Shown piece by piece: positions 19,620 through 41,555 of a DNA stretch of 64,000 nt. Location of the stretch: assembly GCA_018292915.2 (NCBI GenBank), contig JACVVK020000316.1, positions 481,001-545,000 on the forward strand, given 5' to 3'. A model generated the notes under the pieces. It worked only from the letters and a program-made list of their open reading frames with translations, made no database searches and was not told the origin of the DNA. Position 1 is the stretch's first letter; each line of letters starts with the position of its first letter. The stretch is from Batillaria attramentaria. Its lineage: Eukaryota > Mollusca > Gastropoda > Batillariidae. Made by a program: the position numbers and the translations under genes.

Positions 19620-20480
19620 AGTGTTAAGAACTATGAAATAATTGCAGATGAGAGCGGTTCAAAGCGGACATCGACCCCACTTTGTCTGTGCAATTGACAT
19701 GCCTGGCAAAAAGTCTGTCTGTAAAAAGACAATGCAACAAAAGAAAATCTTGCCGAAGAGGGGCAACTGACTGCTCCAGGATTTCAAAAGAAAGCATTCC
19801 AAGCAAAAGATGTTGTGTGCAACCTCTTACGGTCATATTCCAGAGCATATCATTACAGTCCTATGTGCAGTGCCTGTGTGAGATGGCAGGAGTACCGACG
19901 TGAACTTTGACACCGTGAACAAATAGCTGAGTGAATGAACCTTTTGATGGCAGAGACACGCTTTGCGAGGCAAGTCTGTGTCCAAATCCAACTTAAAAGT
20001 GCCACACCAGAATTTATTCAACATGTGGTGTACAACAGGTTAAATCCCGCGTTGATGCCACCTTGACAGTCAGCAACAACCTCATCATGAAATGAAAAGC
20101 TTGGGAGATGGTGCAGCGAGGGAAGAACAGGTGTCAAGAGCTTGTGGACAAAGATGGCACTCGCTGCCTGTTGGGTCAACTTGACAAGTCTGTACACACA
20201 GCTGGCAGACCACCTAGTGTAGAGCACGCTTTGTCTGTCTTGCATAATTGTCCCTCCATGGCAGTGGCTGTGTTTGATTTCAGCGAGAACTATTTATGTC
20301 GTTACCAAGATGAGGTACATGCTGTACGTTGGGGGTACAGCCAGGTGACGGTACACCCTGTAGTGACCTACTACAAATGACAGCGCAGAAGTGGTCATAG
20401 ATTACGGGGTTTTCCTTTCGGATGACCTCCAGCACAACGCAGGGATAGTGAAAGTGTTCTTGGACAAGACCATCACCTAT
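19620..20480 (+). pseudogene. Multi-exon transposase-like gene of an unnamed family, copy 2
   Basis: Contains KSVCKKTMQQKKILPKR (19710-19762, read across frames), then CQELVDKDGTRCLLGQL, AVAVFDFSENYLCRYQDEVH, and SQVTVHPVVTYYK. The DF(A/S)EN(F/Y)-x-C-x-YQDEV...VTVHP(I/V)VTYY core matches copy 1 at 16690-16935. Here the two blocks are joined without the intron found in copy 1 at the YQ/DEV junction (16723/16870). Stops and frameshifts follow (GVFLSDDLQHN near 20410). Sequence divergence from copy 1 is high, so this is not a recent duplicate. Confidence 0.55.
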
Positions 20481-20539
20481 CTGTCACAGTGTACTATAGC
20501 CTAGTATAGGCCTCTAGATATAAGAAATTTGCTCTTTTT

Positions 20540-20545
20540 TTTATT
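20540..20545 (-). promoter_or_regulatory. Candidate polyadenylation signal for CRPPA
   Basis: TTTATT on the + strand gives AATAAA on the minus strand, about 620 bases after the predicted CRPPA stop codon at 21164-21166. It lies in a T-rich tract, so the match could be chance. Confidence 0.3.
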
Positions 20546-20756
20546 TTTTATTCTTAATTTCCCGCTGCTGTGTCCCATTTCTGTCTTCACCTTATGCATT
20601 ACAGAGCAAATCAAGCGGTATGAGAGGCTTTCTTCTATCATATTTTATCATAATAATTATAAAGTAAAATGTCAAAAGAATTTCAACGCAATTTTGGTCA
20701 TTTTTTTGTGTAGCAGTCTGAATTATCTCCATGCTACCAGGCCTTAACAAACAAAT

Positions 20757-20790
<34 letters not shown>

Positions 20791-21163
20791 CAAGTGAACA
20801 TACAAACAAGCAAGTGTACATGTATGTGAGTATTGCACTGGAAAGTTTGTGCCCAAGAAAAATTTACAGAACAAGGAAGATCTGACCCGAAAAATCTGCG
20901 TGTCCACGCAGTAGTACACTAGCAGCCATCTTGCCCAACCTGTCCGGAGCCTGGTCCATCTGCAGGTGAAGCAACATCACCATCAACATTTATACTACAG
21001 CAGTCAAAGGTCAAAGTGTGTGTGTGTGTGTGTGTGATGTTCCAAGGGCTCAGACATCAGTAACAGTCCAATTACTATCGTAAATCACTAAATGTCCTGA
21101 CGCCATGGGCCCTTTCAGGACAAATGTCTGATTAAAATTAAATTAAAACTTCACTGTTGCAGT
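20546..21163 (-). other. Probable CRPPA 3' untranslated region with microsatellites
   Basis: No coding segment seen. It has a (CA)n run at 20759-20788 and a (GT)n run at 21018-21037. A further (GT)n run at 21369-21401 lies in the last CRPPA intron. Confidence 0.4.
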
Positions 21164-24100
21164 TCAGTGTTCCATAGATGTCATTTCAGTGTGGACATAG
21201 CTAATACTTTCCACCAGAAGTTTTGTTTTGTTTTCCTGTAAAACACACTACTTTGTTTGAAACTGTGTGGCAATTGTTAGACATGCTGTCTGCTATCAAG
21301 GGAGTTCAATCTGAACGATGCTAAGAGAGTTCTTGTCCTTTTCAAATAGGCACATGCACGTGCGTTGGTGTGTGTGTGTGTGTGTGTGCGTGTGTGTGTG
21401 CGTTGGGGCTGGGGTGCAGGGAGTCTTATAATTTTAACTGTCGGTTAGAACCTGCAACCCTCCATAAATGGGCGGCACCCCTGACAATGAATTGTGAGAT
21501 TTCACTAAAACAAATGCACTAAAAAGAAAGAGGTTGTGCAGCACTAAAGGAAGTACAGGTAAATTTCTCCACCCAAAACATGCTTCAAATCTTGCACAAC
21601 ACCCAGTTCTTACAAAAGCCAAGTTTGAAATGAAAATCTTACCACTGCTAGGATGCCGAATATCTGCTGGTTCTTTGTTCTTCCTTCACTCGCCAGCTGC
21701 ATCACAACTTTCAACAAGGCAGCTTGCTTCTCTGTGATGTCTGCCTCATCCGTCATCAAGAAAATATGGAGGAACGTAAAGTCAATCAGCTGTGGCCTGG
21801 GTGCCACTGGCAGGTGTTCACGTTGTACGGCACTCAGCTTCTCTGCGCTGTCTACACGGGTCAAATCTGCGTGGAGCAGAATGAATGTGTTGACAGCAGG
21901 AGCAGTGGGAGATGTCAGGTCACCAAATGAAGACGGCTGTGGCAGCGTGTGATTACCAACCGGCCCGTCTGCAAGCTGGAAAATACAGCAGCATCACAGT
22001 GGGAGCAATGTTACGTCTTACTGAACTAATATTTAGAATCAGAGAGCATTAAGCTATGACGTCTGTACTTACTTACTTACTTAGGCCCTTGGCTCCACGT
22101 GGAGCATAGGCCATCGACAACCCTTCGCCATCGCACTCTGTTCTGGGCTAGTCTTGCCACTCCAGTCCAGTTGGTCCCCTGCTTACATAGCTCTGCCTCA
22201 GTGTCCCGCCTCCAGCTGTTGCGAGGCCGGCCTCTCTTCCTTTTCCCCTGCGGGTTCCATGTCAGGGCTTGGCGTGTGGTGCTGGATGCTGGCTTCCTGA
22301 GGGTGTGTCCAATCCAGCCCCACTTCCTCCGCAGGATCTGCTTGGCCACTGGTTCCTGCCCCGCTCACTCCCACAGCTCTTCATTCCGGATCTTCTCTGG
22401 CCATCGGATGTTGAAGATGCGCCTCAGACAGGTGTTGAGAAATGTCTGGATCTTCTGCTGCATCGTCTTCGTTGTCCTCCATGTTTCGCATCCGTAGAGC
22501 AGAACTGACTTCACGTTGGAGTTGAAGATGCGAAGTTTGGTTCTTATGCTGACAACTTTGGATGCCCAGACGTTCTTCAGCATGACCATTGCTGCCCTTG
22601 CCTTGCCGATTCTGGCTGTGACGTCTCGGTCTGTGCCTCCCTGTCCATCAACCACACTCCCCAGGTAGACAAAAGACTCCACCTCCCTGATGGGCTCTCC
22701 ACCGACTGTGACTGGTGTGTTGGCAGTGGTGTTGATCTTCATCAGCTCGGTTTTCTTCCTGTTGATCTTGAGCCCTGTTCCGGCTGATGTGGCTTCCAGG
22801 CATGTAGTCTTGTCCTGCATCTGGCTGTGGCTGTGAGACAGGAGCGCCAGGTCGTCCGCGAAGTCGAGGTCATCCAGCTGCGTCCAGAGTGTCCACTGTA
22901 TCCCGTTTTTCCTGCCTGCTGTAGTGGTCTTCATGATCCAGTCGATGACCAGGAGGAAGAGAAATGGGGACAACAGGCATCCCTGGCGGACTCCGGTCTT
23001 CACCTCGAAGCTTTCTGACAACTGGCCGGCATGGGCAATCCTGCAGCTCATGTCTTGGTAGGTGCACTGGATCAGGGAGATGATCTTCCCGGGAACTCCA
23101 TAGTGCCTTAGCAGCTTCCACAGCGCCTCTCTGTCTACACTGTCGAAGGCCTTCTCATAGTCTATGAAGTTGATGTAGAGGGGGGAGTTCCACTCCAGTG
23201 ACTGCTCCACAATGATGCGTAGGCTGGCAATCTGGTCAGCGCAGGACCTGTTCCTGCGAAAGCCTGCCTGCTGGTCTCGGAGCATGGGGTCGACTGCCTC
23301 TCTCATCCTCTCCAGTAGAATTCTGTTGAGAACCTTGCCTGGCACTGACAGGAGCATGATCCCTCGGTAGTTGCTGCAGTCCCTGAGGTCCCCTTTCTTT
23401 GGCAGCTTGATGACGATCCCTTCTTTCCGCTGGGCTGGCACCTCTTCCTTCTCCCAGATCTTGCTGAACAGGCTGTGCAGCATGTTGACGGCTGTCTCTG
23501 TGTCTGCTTTAATGGCTTCTGCTGGTATCTCGTCCGGCCCTGCAGCTTTCCCATTTCTCAGTGTCATGGCTTTCCTGATCTCCGCCTTAGAGGGCTTGTC
23601 GCAGTTGATGGGTAGTTCTGTCTCAGCTGGTGGGATGTCTGGTGGTGTTTCAGGGATGGGGCGATTTAACAGCTCCCTGAAGTGTTCTGCCCATCGCTTC
23701 AGCTGTTCCTCAGTTGTTGTCAGTGGGTGCCCGTTCTTGTCCTTCACTGGTTTGTCTGTCTGCTGAAATTTGCCCGCGAGCTTCTTGGTCATATGACGTC
23801 TGTACGTTAGTCTTACTCTGGCACAGCTGCCAGTCGTGTACCGCAGTCGTGTACCGCAGTCGTGTACTGCAGTTGTGTACTGCAGTCGTGTACAGCAGTC
23901 GTGTACTGCAGTCGTGTACTGCAGTTGTGTACTGTAGTCAACATCCATCAGCTGGGGTTGGTGAGGAGTTACCATGACACTTGCAAGACTTTGCTTCAAA
24001 TCATGCATGAACAACCTTTCTTGTGTAACTGTAAGCTGTCATCTAAAGCTCCGGATAACACCACAAAAATGTGGGGAAACACCTCACTTCTCGATGACAT

Positions 24101-27100
24101 AGTTCACACATTCAGTCCTATGTCACAGAATAATGCGCTCTTTCTAAATATGGTCTCCCCAAAACTACTCCCAGATGTGCATTCTGCTGAATGGAGTGAA
24201 AGACTAGAAGACCCTCCAAAACACTTTTTTGGGGGGCTGAATTAAAAAAAAAAAACATTTTGAATTTATTGGGAGATGCGGAATTTTCTGACAGGTTTTT
24301 AAATTTGGGAGATTTCCAGACAATGTGGAGGGGTTGGCAGCTATCACTGTTACCGGGTATACACTTGAAAGCATCAGAACAGGTGAAGTAACGTGTGAAC
24401 TCATGACCAGAGTGCGTAAACCATGGCCCACAAGCTGATGCGACGCGCTGCACGTGTCTGTTTGGGAAAAAGATAAATAATTCAGGAACTGGTGCCTTAC
24501 CTGTAGTTGGTGACCCTGAAGTGCTGTTCTGATAGCACCTGCCACGTCTTCCTGTCTGTCTGCACCAATCACCTTTATCCTCATTAGTCGTTCTACAAGG
24601 AAATGTCAGAAAAATATTACATGCCATACAATGAATCGTTTGGGCATGCTAAGCTCACTTCTACAACAGAGCTCGTCTGATATGCAGTATGCAGCCGAAT
24701 AAAAAACGAATAAGTAAATATATTGATAAACGGATCACGCAAATAATGTTCAAATTTACAGACCTACCAACCCCAATTTGAACTCTAGAGGAATATATTC
24801 TGTTACCTGATCGGAATATTGCAAAATAAACCTCAATTATCTACTCCTGAAAAAGCTTGTATAAACGCTATCCCGCTTGCACGAAGCAATCACAGTTTCA
24901 CAAGTTCAAACACACCTATCATCAATGTTGAATAGGCCTCCATGCAAAATCGTTAAGTCCAGCTTGACGGCGGTTCTGAATCAACCCGGAAAGAAACAAA
25001 ACTTGTGACTGGCTTTCTATTTTCACCAAGAAAACCAAAATGATTGGCTGAGAGTGTAAATCTGTTTGCCTTAAAAGTTTTCTTGGAGCACACTGGCGCC
25101 TCCCTTGTGATGCCTGCCGACCCCCCTCTTTTTTGCACACCGAGTTATTGTTTCAGTGTAATAATTTTCAAAGAGTGGAACAGCAGAGTAAATGGCAACC
25201 ACAAAGAATAAATTCTGCCGAGAGCAGGCTAGTGGGCACTCAAGCAGGTGTGAGTTTAGGTGCAAATCAACTGTTAGTGAAATGTATCCACCCAGTCATC
25301 ACACAAAGTTAGCTGCTTACCTTTGATCACTCCCTCTGCTGCCAGCAGGTCTTTCTTGTACGTCACCTGTAAGTCCAGCATAAAGATCAAACTGTAACAC
25401 AATAACCTTATCAATGATGTCCAAATCAGTCTTGCTTCACTTGATGCCATGTTCACTATCAAGGGATCAAAGTACCCAGCTGCAAAAACTTCCATGTTCA
25501 CTATCAAGGGATCAAAGTACCCAGCTGCAAAAACTTCCTTTGAACTAGACACTACTTTATTGTCAAGGGCAGGGATTCAGCCCAAGTGGAACTTTTAATT
25601 GCTCCTGACCCTACAGCATGACAGCAACTCGTATTATCTACATCGCCTTTCGTGGCAGGCACAGGATACAGTCCAAGAAAATGAAAAAAATGGCTGGGGA
25701 TTAAACTGCCTACCTTCCACAGATCTGGATTCCCGTCTAAAACAGTGGCGCGGACCCCGACATACTTCATGGCCAAAAGTAGACACTCGGTACCGTGTTC
25801 AAAATCCTCGATCGTGCACTGCAACAATCACACACACACAGTGAGAGACTTGCACGCATCAATCCACGCTGCGGCGTCTATACACACTTCATTTGATTAG
25901 ACACAGGACACAGCTCGGTTACAAAAAAACATACAAAAATTTTTATCTAAGCAGCGCGGAAAACTTGGCAGTCTCATTGAGGTATTACCAATTCGGCAAC
26001 TGTGCTAAACACTGTATGGTCTTTTTGAGTTCAGTCACACGTATAATACAAAACAACTCTGAATCGGATCTATGTTGACATTAAATAAGTACAATGCAAG
26101 ATCTTATTCCAGCAGTGAGATTATCTGCCGACGGATAAACTAAATAAAACAAAAAAGTAATACCCAGAATCTAAGAAAAAAAAAAAAAAACCCAAATGTA
26201 CTTTAAAGTTACTACAGAAAACTAGTAAAAAGCATCTGGTGATGACCGCAAACCTGATCATACGCAGCCGATATGACAGATGTCTGAAAGGCCTGCGGCA
26301 TCTCACTGGCCACAAAGCGCCGGCGATCGAGCGACTCCACTACAGAAAACTAGTAAAAAGCATCTGGTGATGACCGCAAACCTGATCATACGCAGCCGAT
26401 ATGACAGATGTCTGAAAGGCCTGCGGCATCTCACTGGCCACAAAGCGCCGGCGATCGAGCGACTCCGTCATCACGTGCTGCTCATCCCGCGCTATCACTG
26501 TGGACACCAGGGGCCTACACACACCAGCAGCCTGAACAGTTTAATTAGAAGATTAGCCACACTCAATCACAACCAGATTAGCCACACTCAATCACAACCA
26601 GATTAGCCACACTCAATCACAACCAGATTAGCCACACTCAATCACAACCAAACACCGACAACTTTCTGTGGCCTACACACAACAGCAGCGTGAACGGTTT
26701 AATTAGATTAGCAATTTCACTCAATTCCTGCCCATCAGCGACAACCTTCTGGAAGCTACATGTATACAACACACACCAGCAGCGAGACAAAGGCAGAAAC
26801 TGTGATGCATCTGACACAAACTGACAAAGGGTCTTAATGAAAAGCTGTGATGTAATTTATGTAATACCTCTCTAAATGTGTGCAAGTGTACATGTATACA
26901 TGTGTACATGCGTTTAGATCCAAAGTCTCTCCAAGTCCCCACGGAGACTTTGCGACATCAGTAGAGATTATAAACTATCATAAAGGAGTATTCAAAGAGA
27001 TGAAAGAGAGGAGTAGTCCTGTAGTCCTGAGATCTCATGACAGATATGAAAGAGAGGAGTAGTCCTGTAGTCCTGAGATCTCATGACAGATCTGATGTTA

Positions 27101-28709
27101 CAAGTCTTGTATTGCTTTATTTTGTTTTACTTTTAGGATAGGGTCAACTGAAAGTGAGGGGTCAGTTTTGTACGGCATGGACCCGAATGTGATTGTGACC
27201 AAGTCAGAAAAAAAATAGATTAGAATACCAGCTAGCACTTCACCGAACTACGTGTGTGTATACAGTTTCACATCTTATTTGCTGGCCAAATACTGAACTT
27301 CTACGAACAGCATGTCAGTGAGGGTCTGACTGGGTTGTCAAAAATCAAATACACACGCGAGAAAAATGAGTGCAAGGACTCACCCCATGGGAACGTGCCG
27401 TCCACACCATCTTTTTCAACATATCGCCCGACACAAACGGACGCACAGCATCATGTATCATCACAACATCAATGTCAGCACAGACTGCAATACAGACAGA
27501 TAACCAACATTTACCACTAATACCAGTAAAAATGTCCATCATCCATGTTTCATTTCACATTTTCAGCTTAAGGAACTGCAGTTCACACTGAACTCCGTCC
27601 ACACTGCTACTGTACTTAACACACACAAGTTTTTCACAGGTTTTAAAATGGAATAAAGATACTGGCTGCTGTGACTAGCAGAGATGAGGCTTGATCAAGT
27701 CCATGTCCAGTGATGCCAACTGAGGCAAACTAGCCGACTGAGTGAATGAATGATTCCTATAGACTACAGACCGAGTTGTGCCTTAGTCTCACCTTGCTGT
27801 AAGGTTTTCAGTGCAGCGTGTATAGACCTGTGTCGAGTGGCCCCTCCCTCCACCACCATTACCCTGCTAAAACCGGCCTTGTCCACGATGTCTCTCAGCA
27901 AGTCCACATGCTCCTTGCTGGTGGCCACCACGATCTGCCGAATCCAAGCGTGTCTACAAGTACAAGAAAAGGGCATGCAGTGGTCAGCTGGGCCACTCAA
28001 ATCGAGCTTGTTTTTCTTGTGGCTTTAAAATTGCTACAGATTCTGCGCTTTATCCAACAACAAAGAATCCACTGTTTTCAAGGAGCAGCTGGGGTCCTCC
28101 AAAATACTAAAAACACGACCAACTAAAGTAAAACTGCAGAAATAACCACACACAAATTATATTTTTTCACATATAATGGCCTTTTCTGAAATAAAGAATG
28201 TGTACCAAACTCTGACCCAACCAAACCTCTGTAAACCTCATTCAAATTGGGTTAACCATAAAGAGAGAAACTTAGTTTACTAACTCTTAATGCCAACCCG
28301 CATCGTGTACGTGTTTAGTTGTAGGTAATTAGGTGTCGTGTGATAGTGATACCAATGCCCAGTTTACGGCATACACATGACACTTTTAAGTGTAGCAGCC
28401 AGTAGTAGTAGTCAGTACCCCCGCATTCTGGCTTGTATCTTAACAGCAGCAGCCCAGAAAGGGTACATGTATACATGTTGCTCACATCTAAATAACGCCA
28501 TGTTCTTGTCACTGCAAGTTTAGGTCGATCTGTGAGCTTTAAAAAAGCTGCAGGATGTACAGATCCTGCAGGCCTAACCCCGAGCCTATGCAGACATCTT
28601 TCAAAATTATAAACAACAGCATGGGGGAGGGGGCTTCATTAAAAAAAAAAATCTTTATTTAAATTTAATTTTATGTACATCTATTTATTTTAATTTTTTT
28701 ATTAATTTT

Positions 28710-28740
<31 letters not shown>

Positions 28741-29169
28741 GGGGGGGGGGGGGGGGGCATTGTGCTTCTGTGGCTGACATTAATTTTTGCTGAGGATTCT
28801 GTCACTTCCCCTGATTTCCACTCGATCTTCCCACGCTCCTGCACTTCAGTAAGAACCCACTCAACATGCAACTCAGAACGTGCACTTCGTCTTCGTTGCC
28901 CCGTCTTTGATATCACCGGTATGTGGTGGAAAAGGACGTTAAACCCTCAAACACCCATCCACCCCACTCGGGTTCACTGAACTAATGCCTACAGAATCGT
29001 GTTTACACCTGTGAAAGCACTCGATGGTGTAGCAAATCAACGGCCGACCAAACACTTCGCAAAACTGTTTAGGAACTGGTAACTTCATTCGTTCTCCACA
29101 GCCAGCCGCTGGTAGAACGACACCAACGCCAAAATCCACGCGCTTTTCGTCGCCTTGTCCCGCAGCCAT
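21164..29169 (-). CDS. CRPPA: D-ribitol-5-phosphate cytidylyltransferase (CRPPA/ISPD), 9 exons
   Basis: CRPPA makes CDP-ribitol from CTP and ribitol 5-phosphate, the donor for the ribitol-phosphate units of dystroglycan O-glycans; it is cytosolic. Exons: 29009-29169, 27793-27953, 27384-27484, 26382-26531, 25714-25818, 25321-25366, 24501-24592, 21643-21975, and a candidate last exon 21164-21235. All junctions are GT-AG and the phases agree. The first eight give 383 codons, the last 23 (406 in all; the human protein has 451). Exon 1 has the IspD nucleotide-binding motif [10 protein letters not shown] then PVPKQ (residues 19-35). TRHRS lies in exon 2, IHDAVRPFV in exon 3, SEMPQAF in exon 4, HGTECL and GNPDLWK in exon 5. 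The C-terminal domain includes IDFTFLHIF. The last exon is the weakest. Exon 4 has a duplicated donor end, and a LINE occupies intron 7. Confidence 0.9.
22069..23791 (-). mobile_element. 5'-truncated LINE (reverse transcriptase to 3' end) with 14-bp TSD
   Basis: Flanked by perfect TATGACGTCTGTAC at 22055-22068 and 23792-23805. The minus-strand frame has reverse transcriptase blocks [79 protein letters not shown] and the catalytic [13 protein letters not shown], then YLGSVV and YGCETW. One in-frame TGA after EELWE (22365-22367) breaks the frame; the rest ([34 protein letters not shown]) is open to the end. The stop codon lies in the (TAAG)n tail. The endonuclease part is lost by 5' truncation. 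It lies in CRPPA intron 7 in the sense orientation. The clade was not settled. Confidence 0.9.
23825..23945 (+). repeat. 13-bp minisatellite (GCAGTCGTGTACT-like), about 9 units
   Basis: Variants GTACCGCAGTCGT, GTACTGCAGTTGT and GTACAGCAGTCGT repeat head to tail just upstream of the LINE's 5' end, inside CRPPA intron 7. Confidence 0.85.
25447..25538. repeat. 46-bp tandem duplication in a CRPPA intron
   Basis: CCATGTTCACTATCAAGGGA ... GCAAAAACTT occurs twice in direct tandem with no difference, in the intron between exons 5 and 6. Confidence 0.9.
26211..26466 (-). repeat. Perfect 128-bp tandem duplication covering the CRPPA exon 4 donor
   Basis: 26211-26338 and 26339-26466 are identical. Each holds the last 85 bases of exon 4 (ESLDRR to AAYDQ) and the first intron bases GTTTGCGG. 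Two donors therefore exist, after 26382 and after 26254. Use of the distal donor would add 128 bases and shift the frame. Confidence 0.95.
26547..26650. repeat. 25-bp tandem repeat, about 4 units
   Basis: Unit AGATTAGCCACACTCAATCA-CAACC in the intron between CRPPA exons 3 and 4. A similar but interrupted version recurs at 26700-26725. Confidence 0.9.
26988..27094. repeat. 47-bp tandem duplication
   Basis: GAAAGAGAGGAGTAGTCCTG ... ATCTCATGACAGAT occurs twice, in the CRPPA intron between exons 3 and 4. Confidence 0.9.
28715..28757. repeat. Adjacent T and G homopolymer runs
   Basis: A run of about 23 T is followed directly by about 17 G, in CRPPA intron 1. Similar C-then-A pairs occur at 34125 and 41745. 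Confidence 0.9.
28892..28968 (+). mobile_element. 5'-truncated SINE copy
   Basis: CCCCGTCTTTGATATCACCG, GTATGTGGTGGAAAAGGACG and TTAAACCCTCAAACACCC match the body and tail of the SINE, here in + orientation within CRPPA intron 1. The tRNA-like head is missing, and no clear TSD was found. Confidence 0.75.
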
Positions 29170-29526
29170 TTTCTACGTCTCAATTTACTGCACTTTTCAC
29201 AAGATCGCTGTGTGCCCATTCATCGGCTAAAATTTTCCTTCGGCAGTGACTTCTGGCAATGAAAATGTATGCCACAGTATCATTCTATTCCATCCTTATT
29301 TCTGTTCCCCCTTTACAAAAAAACAAAAAACAAAAACAAAAACAAAAATCTTTTTCATCTGCTTGTGATGATTTTATCTTGGGGTAAGTCGTTAGAACTT
29401 CCCGCGCCTTCGCGTAGTTCCTGCGTGAATGCTACGCATTACCTCTTTGGCTTAGAACCGAATTAATCAAACAGACCTGACCAACCACAGTTCGTCTACG
29501 ATCGGCGAACGCCGTTCGTTTTCAAA
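29170..29526. promoter_or_regulatory. Probable bidirectional promoter of CRPPA and RNF113A
   Basis: Only 357 bases separate the two start codons, which point away from each other, so transcription must start within this interval or in unseen 5' exons. It contains TTCCCGCGCC (about 29398), an E2F-like GC motif, and a near-palindromic GATCGGCGAACGCCGTTCG just before the RNF113A ATG. No TATA box is evident. A (CAAAAA)n tract occupies 29319-29348. Confidence 0.6.
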
Positions 29527-39612
<10,086 letters not shown>

Positions 39613-40654
39613 TGATAAGTTTGATGTTTTTGTGGGTTTGTTTCCACCATTGTCAGCGGGGTGAGGGTGAGGGTCATGACAAACATGTTTGTTGTTTGAG
39701 ATGCTGCTTTTCTCACGACCCTGAGAGAAATTGTATTTGATTTTCCTTTCCAGTAGATGGAAGTATGAAACTGACACAAGAAAAGGAGAGAGAGAGTGTG
39801 TGTATGCGTGTGTGTGTGTGTGTGTGTGCGCGCACGCTGGCTGCTGCTATACATGATATGGATGTGTTTTTGCAAGATTCAAGACAGTCTGTGTAGCCTC
39901 CGCAGCCTCATGCAGACTTCTGATGTGAGTAATGTGATAAGAGATAAGATATCCATAAACATTTTCTTCAGTACCATACCTTGAGATGCTTGTTGTGTTA
40001 TGTTAATCATTTTTCATGGACAGATTGTGCACATCACACTATCAGACTATGTTTTGTAATGGTTCTGTTGCTGTTTTCAGACCAGTGTTGGTGACTTAAG
40101 TACAGGTAACACTAGTAGTAGTAGATGTAGGTTTTCTGGTATACTATTAATGACTAGAAACTTTCCTCTGTAAAGCAAGTGTCCTTTTATCAACTGTTGA
40201 AGAACAATAAAACATTTCCCACATCAGTGCTTATTGAAGGTTGTAGAGGTCGACACGTGGAATGTCTATTGCAATTTGTAGTGAAATTTAATTATTGCAG
40301 AAATCTTACGGTAGAAGGTGAACATTTTTCACTGTTTGTATTTTTCATCTTCATTTATTCATATTCATTTACGGCATTGGATGTGAAACAAGTCCGGCTA
40401 AAAAATGATAAAGTTCATGTAAATGCAAAAAGGTGTGTGTGTTTATTTGCAAGCGAGAGAGAGAGAGAGAGAAAGTGCGCAGCATACATTCTTTTCTTTA
40501 CATACTGTCACCTTTTTCTGTCTCATTCTAGGAGCTCCCGTGTTTATTTTTTCTTCCAGTTTTTAAAGAAATCACAAGCTAAGCAAAACATTATTTCATT
40601 CTGATCAGCCTTGGACAGTTGTACATGTATGTATAACTATACTATAAGTGTAGA
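39613..40654 (+). other. RNF113A 3' untranslated region and downstream spacer
   Basis: No coding similarity. It contains a (GT)n run at 39797-39832 and a (GA)n run at 40455-40471. AATAAA at 40206-40211, about 600 bases after the stop codon, is a candidate polyadenylation signal. Confidence 0.5.
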
Positions 40655-40658
40655 AAAA

Positions 40659-40700
<42 letters not shown>

Positions 40701-41555
40701 TAACACACACACACACACACACTGTAACACACACACACACACACACACACACTGTAACACAGACACACACACACACTGTAACACAGACACACACACACAC
40801 ACTGTAACACAGACACACACACACACTGTAACACAGACACACACTGTAACACAGACACACACACACACTGTAACACAGACACACACACACTGTAACACAG
40901 ACACACACACTGTAACACAGACACACACACACACACTGTAACACAGACACACACACACACACTGTAACACAGACACACACACACACACACTGTAACACAG
41001 ACACACACACACACTGTAACACAGACACACAGTGTAACACAGACACACACACACACTGTAACACAGACACACACTGTAACACAGACACACACACACACTG
41101 TAACACAGACACACACACACACACACTGTAACACAGACACACACACACACTGTAACACAGACACACACACACACACTGTAACACAGACACACACACACAC
41201 ACACTGTAACACAGACACACACACACACTGTAACACAGACACACACACACACACTGTAACACAGACACACACACACTGTAACACAGACACACACACACAC
41301 ACTGTAACACAGACACACACACACACTGTAACACAGACACACACACACACTGTAACACACACACACTGTAACACAGACACACTGTAACACAGACACACAC
41401 ACACACTGTAACACAGACACACACGGTAACACAGACACACACACACACACTGTAACACAGACACACACACACTGTAACACAGACACACACACACTGTAAC
41501 ACAGACACACACACACTGTAACACAGACACACACACACTGTAACACAGACAGACA
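40655..41555. repeat. (CA)n / TGTAACACAG compound minisatellite
   Basis: About 35 irregular units of CTGTAACACAGACACACACA with varying numbers of CA. The three long minus-strand frames of Cys/Val are translations of this repeat, not genes. Confidence 0.95.
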
